From positions 806,001 to 870,000 of the forward strand of contig JAQGEQ010000170.1 of the NCBI GenBank assembly GCA_034620365.1: 64,000 nucleotides of DNA, in the 5' to 3' direction. Shown here in pieces: positions 38,137 to 51,842 of the stretch. The stretch is from Pegea sp. RAD2-039 (lineage: Eukaryota; Chordata; Thaliacea; Salpida; Salpidae). The notes below the pieces were generated by a model. It saw nothing but the letters and a program-made list of their open reading frames with translations. It searched no databases and had not been told where the DNA came from. Both the position numbers and the translations under genes were made by a program. Numbering within the stretch: position 1 is the stretch's first letter; the number at the start of each line of letters is the position of its first letter.

Positions 38137-41100
38137 ATGTGCACTCTCACGACCATTCGCTGCCTTCTTTTTCTGGTTGTCTTAGCAACAGAAACATCTC
38201 AAAGACACCCAGGTGAGATTACAATTTGATGACATTGAAACGTAGAAGTTAAAATTTCGTTCGAATAGTAATCAGAAGACGAGCAGATATAAATAGAAGC
38301 CGTCTGAACGTGACTCAAGTTATGAGGCCGCGCTTTTTGATCTGTTAACTTAATTAAGTCTTCTATTTAACTCTCATTGGCTCGCACACCAAAGGAACCT
38401 TGCTTTATTTGCATATTTTGCAAATCAATGACGTCATCTTATTTCATCCCTAGGTGGTCTAAAATCAAGAAGCGCGGCTTCTCACAGTCCAACTATTCTC
38501 GTAGTTTCAAGAATCACGAGTTCAAGACCAACCAAACTGCGTCCAACCACTAATACCTTGCAAACCACGTCTGGACGTCAGTTACGACGTCATCAAAGGA
38601 TTCGGCGGCCCAATCATCACCGTGACACTCGCCGTAAACATCCGGGTTTTAATCTGTTGTGGTTGGTCTCGTCTAGAATGGAAACAAACAAGAATGACCA
38701 GTTAGCAAGAAAAGTAGCTTCCGGAGAAGACCCAAAGAAACATCCCCTGTTGGATTATAGTGATGGGATTGCTGTTAATTCGAGTCTTCAGAGGCAGATA
38801 CTTCGATATGAAAGGATTCAATCTCAATACTTGACAAGAAGAGGAGGCAGAAAGATTGGAATTAAACAGCGAAGTAATCAGACTCGATTGAATCGATTTA
38901 TTTCTCGAAATTCAATTGGATTTGAAACGGAATTCTGTGTTGACAACTCTTCGGGCAGTGGGTGAGTTATGACGTCATTAACGCTCGATGTTTGACTTGT
39001 TTACTTGCTTTAACACGAAGTAAAGCCAAAGATGTATGAATGAAATTGAAGTTTTGTGGTTGTGACAAATTAAAAGAAGATATCACGATGAAAAAGCCTC
39101 TCAAATATTCCTCTATTGTGTTTACTTCAGGTATTTGATGACTGGTCGGGCCGCTGACAGCTTGCTTCAACATGACGATGGTTATAGTGAGGTGAACCGC
39201 CTTAACAAAGTCTTTCACGATACAAGCAGTCGCATGAAGCCTGGTCACGAGTCTAGTAGTATTTCAGTAGCGTCATGGTTTGGGTTATATTTTCGAATTC
39301 AAAGCAGTAAAATTCTGATTCGACTTGAATATCGGAATAATCGATTAAATGGTTCCAATCAAAAGTTTATAGCTGCAATCGATGATAAACAATTGAGTGT
39401 TGGATCTTGGCATAAGTAAGTATTTCAATTTGGTTCCTAATCTTAAACATTTTATCAATTAAAGTATTGAAAAGAATGTTAAATACTTAGATTTAATTAT
39501 TTGGTCGGCTTGCTCAATTAATCAAAGTGTTTTTTGTGTAATTTACATGTAATTGCTATTAGCTAATTATTTCTTACATTATTCAGTAGCTCTCATACTA
39601 ATAATGCTGAAATTGCTTTAAATTCATTTGACATTTGGCTTATTAAATACTTCAAAAACAATGTAACTATAAATGCGTTGTACATTAACCTAATGAAAAT
39701 TGTTCGCTTTATCTTAATAAGAAATACTTTTATATTGTTAACAAGTATATGATTGAAATAATTTAATCATCTTAAAAAAAGTATATCAAAGAAGATGAAC
39801 AACAAAATTTTGTTAGTTGTTGTAGAGAAAATTGACTTATATTAAGCTTCATATCATTTTACGTATTATTTTAACCATTGTGGCTAGGTTTGCCAGAAAT
39901 TACTGTCAAGGACCTTTCTAATGTGGCTTTCATTTATTTGAATCATTTACCGATATCATTATGGTGAAACTTGATATCGACATTAACACTTTTCGATTTC
40001 CATCAACAGATTTCCGAAATTACGCATTCAAATTTGTATTTTGTTGATTTCATTTTGCAGCCTGTAAACAAGAGAAACTTTATCTACTTTCAATTTATAT
40101 TTTTCAAAATTAAAAAAAAAACGTTTACTTTACAGACTAGCAGTTCAAATAAACTTTCGTGAAAACTCAATCTACTATTGGTTAAACTGTTCTGATCAAC
40201 AGCCAATCAAAATCAAGCAAACTCAATCAATTCCATACTCTTTCTTTAGTGTCTTCAGATTATTGCAGCAACGAACAAGTTCAAAAAAGGCCCTAAAAGT
40301 AAATTAAAAGTTAATTAAAAATATTATTTAATTTAGCTTATCTAGTTGAAATTGAATAAATTCATACAATTGCTAACTTGGTGATAAATAGGTGAGCTTC
40401 AAGTCGTTGGTAATCACTGACGGGGGTGAACGCGATTTAGCTCCCAGGCAGTGTAATCGGCGAAATCGAACTACAACAAGTAAGTGTGATGTTTACAAAA
40501 CTTTTACTTGCTCAATAAGCAAAATTAAATAAGATTTATTTTACTGAATATTATTATAATAGGTAGACATATACTTAGCAAAAAGCTAACCAAATATTCG
40601 AAGTTAAACCTTCGTAAAAGAAGATATAAATAAGTTGAAATATTTCCTCTATCTTAGATCCAAATAGACTCGTAAGCAGGTTTATAAGCAGCAGCATGGT
40701 CAAATTTTGTTTCAATGTATAACATAGATAAGCATGCAAAAAAAGATCGTAGTAAAGATGTTTAGTTTTCAGCTGCTCTGTTCGTGAAGTTATTGAACGT
40801 TTGTAGATAAAACTGTTTTATGTCCGACTGACAGCAGAATATTTCAATAAAAAAATTTTTTATTTGCAAATAAGTTAAAATTATCCGAACAAAAATAATA
40901 CAAGCGAAAATTACTCATTCAAAAGTTTCTCACAGAAAAAAATAGTCCCAAGCTATAAATAAATCTAGTTTTGAGATAATAATGATATAATCGGACTAAA
41001 TGTAAACTATCTCTTAATTATAACATCTAATATCTGAGAAAATATCCAGCTAGCACTAAGTTTTTTTTCAATCTAAAAATTAGAAATGATTAACTTTAAT

Positions 41101-44100
41101 TTCATAATTGCAAATAAGCCAGTTTCAAATCGAAACTGCATTTCAAAATGATGTTTTGATTTAAATTAAAAATTCAATAAAGTGCTTCCTGTCTCCAGAT
41201 AAAATTAGTTGATGAAATAATTGTCTGAATAAAAAGTCTTGAGAAAGAAAAATTGTAGAAGTTTTAATTAGAAAGGATAATCCGTTAATAATATCATTTG
41301 TTGCTGTTCAAATCTGATTGCAGAGTTTAAACTTGATATTTTCACTTATCGAATACGTATAAAACAGCATTTGTACTACAGACCACACAAATCGACATTT
41401 TTTCTTTCTCAAATTCAAACTAATGAGAAGAGAGCGTGAAATGTAGATGAAACGTTCTTTATTTAAAGTAAAATAATTTTTGATAGACTGACACATATCT
41501 TCAACAGTTCTATTCAAATTCAATTGAAATTCAAGTTAAGAAATTCTTCTCATTTTTATCTGACCATAATATTTCTTGCTTAGATTGCCCTGGTGGGCGC
41601 GTCCATATGCTATGTGGGCCAAGTTGCGAGCCAACATGCTTAACCAGGTGGACTAATATCTTTCAACTGTGTGCTGCAGCCTGTATTGAAGGTTGTCACT
41701 GTCCTATGGGGACAGTACTACATCGTGGTCGATGCATCCCTCGTTCATTGTGTCCGTGTAGCATCGAACGCAAGAGATACTCAGCAAATGTTCAAATCTC
41801 AGTTAATAATGAGATTTGGTGAGTTGGTAGAAAGTTTATGAAATTTTACTTGTCAGAATGTAGGACCACACACAAATTATATGACGCCATTATGAATAAA
41901 ACCTGAAATATATTAGTTTTGATTAATTTCTTAGCATATCAATTAACTGCCTGATTATTTACAAATCATTTTTATGACAGCTTAATCTTAATCAAAATCG
42001 ATGTTTTGAATTTGTTCCAAAAGTCATCAAGTTCTCATATCAAATATTAAGATGCTCAAACTTTAGATCAAATCAGATAAATATTGTTTTCATCAAAACT
42101 TTGTTTCTCAGCACATGTATCGGAGGTTTATGGCGATGTTTTGCAGTTGCTCGAATCAGAGAGCTCCCGCGAAATAAATCAATACCTTTAGGTAAAAACG
42201 GAACGCTAACTTGTCGTGTCAGTGGCCGTCCGTTACCAACTGTTCGATGGACTGCACCGAAAAGCGCAAATTACAAAATCGGTGAAAACCCGATTGAGAA
42301 ACTTTCAAACCGGATATTCACTTCCGGCTTCTCTTAGAGCACTCAGCAGGCGGAAGAACTTCGATTCTCCATATCTACAACGTCGCTGAAAGCGATGGCG
42401 GCAATTACACGTGTATGGCGTCGCGTACAATCGACAATTGGCATAGCAACGCGACTGCTTACATAATGATTACTGATCCACCAAGAATCGTGTCTTTACC
42501 CAGCACTGTTACAGTCACTTTAGGGTGAGAACTTCAAAGGTTTCTGCCACCAACTCTTTTCCAAACTGTTTATGGGTGAAATGGTTTACAGAGCTCCTGT
42601 TATTTCGATCGATTGTTACGTCACTGGACTGCCACCGCCACGTGCTACGTGGGCTAGAACTAGTGGAAAACGGTGGCCTGAAAACGCTGAGTACTTTGCT
42701 CATTCGCCCGGAGTTTTTCGTTTAAAGATCACAAATGTAAGATTACTTTTAACAACTCAAATCTACTCAATGAAATTCGATATCTTCAATTACATGAAAA
42801 CAAAATGAAAAAAAAAATCGTATAAAGCTTCTCAGAGATCAAACGAGCATTTGAAAGCCAAAAGAAATCTAAATGATAAAGATATTGATAGATTAGAAAT
42901 AATTTCTACTCAGGTGAAACAGAACGATGCTGGAGAATACAAGTGCTACGCAATGAATGACATCAACAGTACAATTGCTTCAGTTGTTGTTATTGTCAAA
43001 GTCCCACCTCCGAGTCCAATGGCTTTCAGCAAGCCGCCTATTGATATCTGCGTCCGTCCTGGACACACAGCTAACTTTCCTTGCAAGGTTTCATGTTGAA
43101 AATATCGAATTAGAATTTATGATGTAATTGTTTACAGTTAAAACATCGTTAGTAACCAGCTAGTTCTCGATAAAATAATGATATTAATAATAAGCTGAAA
43201 CAGCTGTACTTGTTTACCAGTTGCAACTACTTTTGAACAACTTCCGATACTATAACAGATTTTTTACTTACGGTTTAGGTCATAGGGCAAAACATGGAGA
43301 CTAATGTAACCTGGAATAAAGACGGCAAAGAATTAAATATTGACGGCAAAAAAATTAGAAAATTGAGATTTAAACTTGTGGTTAGAAGAGTACAGAAGAA
43401 AGATGCCGGATTATACAGTTGTACAGTTCAAGTACACAATACAACTATAAAAGGGGAGGGAAGTTTAATGATAAAAGGTGAATATTGTTTGGTATTTGTT
43501 ATTTTTGACTACTTTCTTTTTGAACCACCCACTACCTATATAAAAAGCAAAATATGAGTTTGAATTGATGATAGCTTCATTACACCACCTACTGTGTTTT
43601 CGAGAGACATTTCTATTCAATCAGACTACAATTTTTGTTTGACATTGATAAATGCCTGCAACAATATTTGACTGATTTTGGAGCGAAACTTCTTTTACAG
43701 CGAGTTTTCTGTTTGCTGCACGTTTTTATTTCAAATATTGATCAATCGATTTTTGTATAATTAATTGTAATTATTTATCTAAGTATTTGATATTTAGTTG
43801 AATACTGTTTCAATCTCATTATTGTTGTGTTTTATTTCATAAAATATTAAATTGTTCAATTGAAGCTCACTAACTTTTTCGAAATTTTAATCTTAATCTT
43901 ATACAAGGCGAGTTCAAACATTACCATCAAAACCATCTTTACATGAAGATAAATTGTAGACTTTGTAAACTGAATACTATTCGAAGTAATTTTATTTTGT
44001 CTTACTAAGCTACCGTATCGATTTCAAGAAATTTCAGAAACTGCTCCGATAAGACATCAAAATCTTAAAGCTTACATACAAGATTTGGAGCGAATTGAAA

Positions 44101-47100
44101 CCGTTAAGTTTATAAATGATTGTTTTTTAGGTAGAATGCTTCCCTGGTCTTCATGGTCTCAATGTAGCGTCAGTTGTGGAAAAGGAAGAACTTCAAAAAA
44201 GCGATTATGTACGGGAGAACCTCCTAACTCAAAAACATGCCACGGGAAGTTTGTAATTTCCAAAGCTTGTAACCCCCAAGTGTGTCCAGGTAAGCTTCAC
44301 TTCCATCAACTTGTGTTTTGTTGACAAGTTTTGAGAATAAGTCCAACTCTGGTGAAGTTCAAACAAATAATTTGCAATTTTCTGGTTGATAATCAACAAG
44401 CTTGTTTTTCAGGAGTGTGTTCTAGTTTTGGTGACCCGCATTTCACCACATTTGATGGTTCTTCCTTCAATTTTCAGGGTGATTGCGGCTACACTCTCGC
44501 TCAAGACGTTCCAGGAAATAATTTCAAGGTTGAGCTGAAGTTTTGATCAGTTGAAAAAGTTTCTCTTGTCAAAAGAGATTATTAAAAGTGGAAATAATCC
44601 AAAAATGATAAAACGCAGATGTTAATTTCAGATTGTTCAATATAACTTCGGTTGTGCAAGTCACGTGAGTTGCACAAACAAAATCACAGCAGTTCTCGGC
44701 TTTTCGTCTCTTTCTGGAGTAGTTGAGCTCCGTAGAGATGGACTAGTACTTCTAAATGAAGTCCCTGTTGTGCTTCCTCACATCTCGAACCGAGGAAAAT
44801 TATTTATTGATCATGTGAGTGTTCCAGTCTCATCACAACCTCATGTTTTGTTTTTACAAAACTCTTTAATCATCTTTAACTCCTTCTTCCTAAATGATCT
44901 GATTATTTATAGGTGGGACTGTACTTGACTATGAAAGTGGAAGATGAAGTTGAGATCAGGTGGGCAATCCCACATCGCATATACGTCACAGTATCCGGAA
45001 AATATTCCGCGAGAACAAAAGGATTATGCGGGAACTTCAATGATAATCCAGACGATGACCGGAAATCACCTAGTGGCAAAACGATGTCTTCAGATTTAGA
45101 GTTTGCGCAGAGCTGGGTTCAGCTGGATGATGATGACGATTTCAGGTAAAAGATTTTCGGATAAAAAATTTCATTGATGCCTGAAAGTTGTTTGAAAAGA
45201 TTTCGATTCGTAAACTACTCAGTGTATTTTGAAATGAGGTTTAAAAGCTTCAAAAATTTCAATAAAATTGTGGTGTAAACACTGTTTTTCGCAGTTGTTC
45301 AGCTGCCCGTATCATCAATGAACCTTGTGCAGTAGATTCCGAAAGAAGCTCCCAAGCAAATGATATTTGTCGATATCTTTTAGATGAAGCTCGATTTGGA
45401 GAGTGTCATAAAGAGGTTTCACCTTACCGTTACATCGAGACTTGTAAAAGTGATATTTGTCGCGCTAGAGTAGAGGTAGGACTTCAAATAAAATGATTTC
45501 AAATTAGACGAATCGTCTGAAATTAGAATTTCAGTAATTTCTCTACTTTTCTACATTCGTCTCGAAATTCAAATTTAATTTCAACTTTGACCCTAACTTT
45601 TGATGCAAGCCGAGTTTTTAGAACAATGTTTTGTATACAGCAATTATGTTTTGGCTTATACCCTTGAAGTAATTACAACCGTTCTAATCTTTGACAAATT
45701 GAAGTTTGATTTTGTTGCTAGGATACAAACATCTACTTCTGTATTACCTTATCAGCATATGCAGAAGAGTGCTCTCGCAAAGGTCGAATCTTGAAATGGC
45801 GAACTAATGAGATATGTCGTGAGTGATGACGTCACATTTCCTGCACGTGTGAATACTTGTGTAGATTATCAAATCATAATTTTCTAATTTTGTTCAAATA
45901 CTAAAGCACCCGCAGGCATATATCGCAAAGCTTTGGGTTTAACTAATGAAATTCACAGAGTTAATCACTGAAATCGCTCAACATTTTTTTAAACTTCAAA
46001 TGCAAAATACAATTAATGTAAAAGGCTTAATTTGCAAAAGACTTAAAAAAAAATTCAAACATATTTATAGATAAAAACAAATAGTGACATCTTTTAAATA
46101 TATTTTTACAGCGATTATTTGCTCTGGTGGACGAGTTTATAAGGAATGCGGCCCAAAATGTGTCCAATATTGTAAAGGGGCCGTTGCTACTGGCGTTGTT
46201 TGTAATGCAAACGCAAGATGTCTGCCCGGGTGTTATTGTCCAGATGGCCAAGTGTTACATAAAGGAAAATGTATTGGTATTAAGGAGTGTCCATGTCCTT
46301 TTGCGGGAATCGAATATGAAAACAAATCAGTAAAAAGCACAAACTGCAAGCGCTGGTGAGTTGTGGTGAAATTATACGAATAAAAAGCAACAAAGTCAAA
46401 GTAAAGAGGGTTGAAAGGGTTTAATTTGCGACGTAGACCACACAGTTGTCGGCATGGTGACGCTTGTCATCAGATAAGACGGTGAAATAGTCGAAGAAAA
46501 AATATAAAGAGCAACTTTGCTCAAGTTTGCTTTCAGTTATAATCCTCTGATTTCATTTTTATCATTTTTTGGCATCGTTTTAAGTTGTGGTTCTAATCTC
46601 TTATGGCAGTGATACTTCCATCAAAAAATATAATTAAAATTTTACTTCAAAAAATAAAAACACTTTTAAGATTGAATAATAAGTTTCAAGTATTTGACCT
46701 GGTTTGAACTCAAAGAGATGAAAAATAAGAAATTAGAAAAATTTAACTAAATTGAAACTCATTGATGAAAGCTATTTAAAATTATTTTTATTTTTAAAGT
46801 CATTGTATTAATGGACAATGGAGATGCCAATTTGACCGGTTCTTATGTGAATATCCACCAGCAGTAATTAATGGGCCACATACTCAAGTATGTCTTCTTC
46901 GTCTATCTCTTCATCTCTTGTAATATAATCTGCAATGATTTCAATTTGTTTTGAAGCTCATGTAACATCTGATTTTCGTAAAAGAGCAACTTGATTAGTA
47001 TCTCATCTCATTGTGTTCTTTTAGATTGTGCCTTATGGAAAATCTGTGACTTTTTGTTGCCAAATTGTCGGAATTCCTAAACCAAAAGTTGAATGGTATC

Positions 47101-50100
47101 ATAATGGAATCAGAATTTCTTCTGTAACTAAAAGGAGTGGAAATAATCGTTCAGACGCAAAGAAATTTAACCAATGGTTCAAACTCAGCCACCATTCGAA
47201 TGCCACCTTGTATTTATCAAATATATCAACAGATGACGCCGGAAGTTACGTTTGTAATGCAACCAATTCATTGGGTTCTTATCTTTCAAGACCTGCTTAC
47301 TTAAGAATTGCAGGTGTTTGTCTAAAATTTAAACTTCATTTAACAATATTCAAATACCAAAAATTCAATAAATGAAATTCATCCATTCTTGCTTATCCGT
47401 TACTTAAATTTAGAAATATTACAAAGATATTATTTAGTTAAGATTGAAAATATTTAAATTGAATATGTCAACTTTATTAAAGATTTTTATTTAAAAATTG
47501 TTCAAACATTTTCAGTCTAATCTACAAAATAAAAGATGTATTTTAAAAATAAATGTTTTTTTCTAGATTCGCTGAAATCTATTTGTAAAGAAATACCATC
47601 GGAAAATTTTGTGCGTTTGCCTGAAAATTGCTTTGTGACAAAAATAATCGGAGAAAAAGAAAGTAAGTCACCAGTCTAAAAACAACCTACGATCAGTTAC
47701 TTTTCAAACCAAGTTACTTCCGGTGAAAATGAAAAACTTAGAAAAAATAATAAACTAAGATAAGAGGTTTGATTTAATCTAAATTATCCGTTGAAATCAA
47801 TTTTCATGAAATAGGCAAGATTACAAACGGTAAAATATTTTCATGCGAAACATCATTTAATATTGCAGTAGTTAATCAAGATGAAAAAAACTTTTTCTTT
47901 TATCGAAGAATAAACTTTGTTAATCTGACTAGTTAATAAATGTAATATTCTGGTGAAAATTTCGAATGAAAAGTTTTATTGAAATAAAAAGTTCAGATTT
48001 TTCGTGATGTAGCTTTTAGCTACAAGCGATTGATAACACGATGCTGCAATCAATGCAAAATAATATTTCAAAAAGATTTATGATTTGTACAAAAATGGGC
48101 CTATTTAGAATTTAATTTGTGATAATCTTTAACAAAAATCAAATTTTAATTCTTTTTATTTGTATATGATTTCAAAATAAAAAGATGGAAATTGAAAAAA
48201 AATAGTTCAGTTACTAAAACATTGTGAAAATTTCCTTTTAAAAACTTTTGAAAACTTTAATTGAAGTCACAAGTGACAATTATCAAATTGAAATGTAATC
48301 AAGCATCAAGGCTTTTACGCAAATTGCACTTTTGAGTGCCTTTCACTACAAGTTCACAAGTTTACTGCAACAAAGCAACCTCTGCATTCACAAACAGTTG
48401 TTAATCAAAGTTACAAATCAATATTTTAGAAATCTGCTTTTACGAAATCAGATTTTTGCTGTTTTAGAAATAAAATTAAATCAACTTTTGTAGTTACTTG
48501 CAAAAAATTAAAGTTTTAATATTTTTCAGCTCAAATTAATCTTGTTAATCTTGGGAGATGCTCTGGTACTCCTTGCCACTCCTCAGAAAGCGTAGAAACT
48601 GAAATTAATCAATCCACTTGTGGAAAACCGCGCTTTTGTTGCCAACCTACAATTACAAAGCTAGTACACGCTACTTGTACATATGAAAACTACGTTTCAC
48701 GGTTTGGAATAACAATTGTAAAAGGATGTAGATGTAGTAGATGCGGTGATAATCTAACAATTGTGGAAGGTGTAGTTAGATCTGCTACAAGAGGTTAGTA
48801 TCTCTAATCTTTTTTATCTCAAGATTTTATTTAGAACTGTGATGTATACAAGAATTAAAGTTTAGAGTGGTTAGGGTTAAACTTGAAAAGTTAATGAAAT
48901 AAATGTTTGCATTACAGTTAGTTTTAAGAAAGCGTGTTTTAAATTTGAAAATGTATTTGCTGAATAACTTCTTAACAAATTTGTTTATTTACAAAAGTAC
49001 AAAAAATTCATTGTTGAATGACGAACTCTAACTCTTGTTAAAAATTTTATATGCTTTGATTAATCACAGACCAACCAATCAAGCATGGAAAGTTAAGTTA
49101 TCGAGGACGCACTGTAGGCTACACTTCAAACACTGGTTCCTTTCGTATTAACATCCCTAATTTGCCTCCGGATGCATCTTCAATCGCCCTGAAGATATCT
49201 GATTTACTCTTTAAGCGCTATACAACTACAGTGACAAATTTGGCGGTTATACCGGGTCGATCAGCCCTTCACACCATTCACATGCACGAAGCTCAAATAA
49301 GAATTCCTTTTCAAGCAACAAGAGGCTTTGTTTATGTGTTCAAGTGAGCTTTCAACTAATTGAATCACAAATCGATTCAAATTGAAGTTTATTGTCAGAC
49401 TTTCGGCTGGTTACTCTCATCGAATTCGTCTAAATATTCCGCCCGATGCTTTAATTAGAGATCGGATGAAGATGCCGTACAGAGGGACTGTAACTGCTAT
49501 CATGACATTGTTGGATAAACGGAACTTGAGTGGAAATAGATCTGTGATCGGCATGACTTTACCTGGAAGTCCATTAGCGATTACGTTAAGTGGAGAAGAA
49601 CATCTTTTATCTCCTTCTAGTTAGTTTGATTTTACTTCAAATTGATTAGAATTAATGAGTTAGTTTCTACGAACATTTAAAGAGGCTTTCGTTAAAATAT
49701 ACATTTTGTAGAAAGCAAAAATATTGCTTTTAACTTTTAACTTGATCTATGAATCTGTCGAAAGATTAAAATATTTCCCTAAATTTAGTTAAGCTTGAAA
49801 TAAAAAAATTCGATGATAAGTAAACATCAAGGTAGGCTATCATATTGCAAAACTGTCTTCTTTATTCTACTATTAAGTTGATAGATTCAATTGGGCTGAA
49901 AACTCACGAATTTAGAGTTGAATTAGTGCTTTGATTAAATTTTTGAGTTGATATTTAACCGTACACAAAAATAATTCAATCTTATAATTGATTGCTTTTG
50001 AACAAAATGTCAAGATATACTTAAAGATACAAAAGTTAGATTATAATATTACAAAATGGTGTGGAAATTGAAAAACTAAAAGAATGTATATCAAATTTTG

Positions 50101-51760
50101 TTTTATAACAAGTATATTTACTTGCAAACAGTTATTGTCAAATAAGCAATGATAAATTATTTCACTTAGAGGGCGAATCTATTCATCTGCAACTTTAATC
50201 ACGAAATCCTTCTTAATTAATGGCCACAAATTTTGAGCAAATAAAAAATATTTGATACAGATACTCAGTAAACATCTGTTATTAACCTCATCAATTAAAC
50301 TTTTATTTTTTGTCTTCAGTTATTCTTTACGTTACTTTTTACACTGCTCTCGGGAAGATCCTTGATTTAGTGCCTGGAAACACAGCCACTTTAAGTTTAA
50401 GCGCTGGTGGTCTACATTCAAACTTGAAGTTATGGACTTTGGAAGACCTTACTGGGAGATGGCGTGAAAGTAACGATCGGTTGGACGTCTCACCACACAG
50501 AACCAAACGAGGAAAAAAAGTAACAACAATTAATTGATCAATGAATCATTAACAAGTTGGAATTTTTTACAGATGTTGATAGTAACCGCGAGAATTAAAC
50601 GTTTTAATGCTGCTATAGCATTAGGCACTGATCACTCGCCTTGCTATCTACGTGTTCAGGTTTTAGATTCACAAAATGAAATTATACCAGAAGTTAGAGT
50701 AGCTTTTAAAGCATGTACGAAGTCGGTGTTTGAAATGGTCAGTCTACGTCATACTAATTCAACTGATTATCAAACAAGTTTCAAGTCTTATGTTGATGGC
50801 TTAACAAGCTACAATACTCCAATGAATGGACTTTGCTTACCAACCGGTTGTAGAGATGCAGGAATCTTATCTGCTTATCGTCCAGGGCAAGATTTACTTT
50901 TACTTAAGCCTGATGTTCCTCCTAAAAATATGGGTGAAGTAATAGATCATGAAGTCTCACCAAATAATAGATATATCGGCTCATCTGTAAGCACTAGGTT
51001 ACCACCTACAAACTCATCTCAACCCAGCTCAGTGTATTTTCAAACTAAACAAGAATGTTATGAAACTAGACCTGGAATATTGACATACGTGTTTAGAGAT
51101 CGAAAAGTAATGACTCAGGATAGCAGCAAGTTAGGAAGATATAGTATCAGCCATCAAAACGAAGTGATAAGAACTTTCGGTTCACCGAGACCAACAAGAA
51201 TTGAAGTGGAGTTTTGCCACTTTAAGATCAAGTTACGTTTTCTTCCTAGCTTTTTCGAACACAACTCAAGCGTAACAAGTCGACCACACGTGATTGAAGC
51301 AGTCACATTTTCAAATGGCAGCAGTGGGCTGTTAGGAGGGAGCCAACATCTCACCATGCTAGGATGGCGACACGTTGCTATCGAAGATTTAGATATAGAG
51401 GAACCCCGACTTGTAGAAAGGATTATTTGCATCGACTATCGGTGTGCAGATAGCCGTGTTTTCATAGACAGTAAACCATTTGTTTATATTACTATTAGAT
51501 ACACAGATTCGTGGTCAGTGAAGCGAGAAGACAGGCCCAATTGCCGGTTGGTGCCTAATGCTAACCACTCTTCAAATGAAATAAATAATTTTACAAATAA
51601 CGAATTTGGTGGTTACATCTATTTTAGTGAAGTAGCTTCCCATATAAGAGAAGATGCAAACATTGGACAATCCTACAACGGCAGAAGTCTACTTGAATCG
51701 AAACGTGTGTGCTCTTCCTCAAATGATTCCGATTATTCGGCTTATTTTGTTTGTTTATGA
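38137..51760 (+). CDS. Large secreted multidomain matrix protein with VWD and CILP-like halves
   Basis: Twenty-six exons join in frame to 2,051 aa. Order: signal peptide ([17 protein letters not shown]); basic Ser/Arg region; laminin-G/TSPN-like domain (about 195-373; [16 protein letters not shown]); TIL domain (374-452; [28 protein letters not shown]); three Ig domains (about 465-743; [20 protein letters not shown]); TSP1 (about 785-827; [15 protein letters not shown]); VWD (828-1005; [23 protein letters not shown]); C8 (1005-1097); second TIL (1098-1178); fourth Ig (1209-1304; GSYVCNA); a Cys-rich block (1337-1424; [19 protein letters not shown]); then a C-terminal half like cartilage intermediate layer protein (1425-2051; [30 protein letters not shown]). 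Exons include 38137-38212, 38454-38961, 44038-44289 (TSP1), 44913-45145, 48530-48793 and 50573-51760. It probably acts in extracellular matrix. AATAAA is at 51837. Orthology to CILP is only for the C-terminal half. Confidence 0.88.
38407..38436. promoter_or_regulatory. Octamer-like repeats plus CRE in first intron
   Basis: ATTTGCAT (38407-38414, exact POU octamer) is followed by an inverted near-copy in TTTTGCAAAT (to 38425) and then by TGACGTCA (38429-38436), 17 nt before exon 2 of the matrix-protein gene. Possible enhancer; untested. Confidence 0.4.
39416..40135 (+). other. Intron of matrix-protein gene, nothing else seen
   Basis: A/T-rich 720-nt intron between the two exons of the laminin-G/TSPN-like domain. 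No nested gene or element recognised. Confidence 0.7.
40480..41583 (+). other. 1.1-kb intron of matrix-protein gene
   Basis: Longest intron of this gene, before the first TIL exon. A/T-rich. The minus frame at 41308-41523 is low in complexity and not accepted. Confidence 0.7.
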
Positions 51761-51836
51761 TGAAAGCTTGTTGATGTTTATGTATTTATCTCTGCTGGAT
51801 CAGAGTAATCGTATTTGATAACTGAATATAATTTGC

Positions 51837-51842
51837 AATAAA
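51837..51842 (+). terminator. Polyadenylation signal of matrix-protein gene
   Basis: AATAAA 77 nt after the stop codon; a second one follows within 15 nt. Confidence 0.7.

Noticed and set aside
44105..44132. Possible 28-nt intron (GTTAAG...TTTTAG) before the TSP1 domain
   Set aside because: Too short for this genome, and the exon 44038-44289 reads through it in frame, so no intron is needed.
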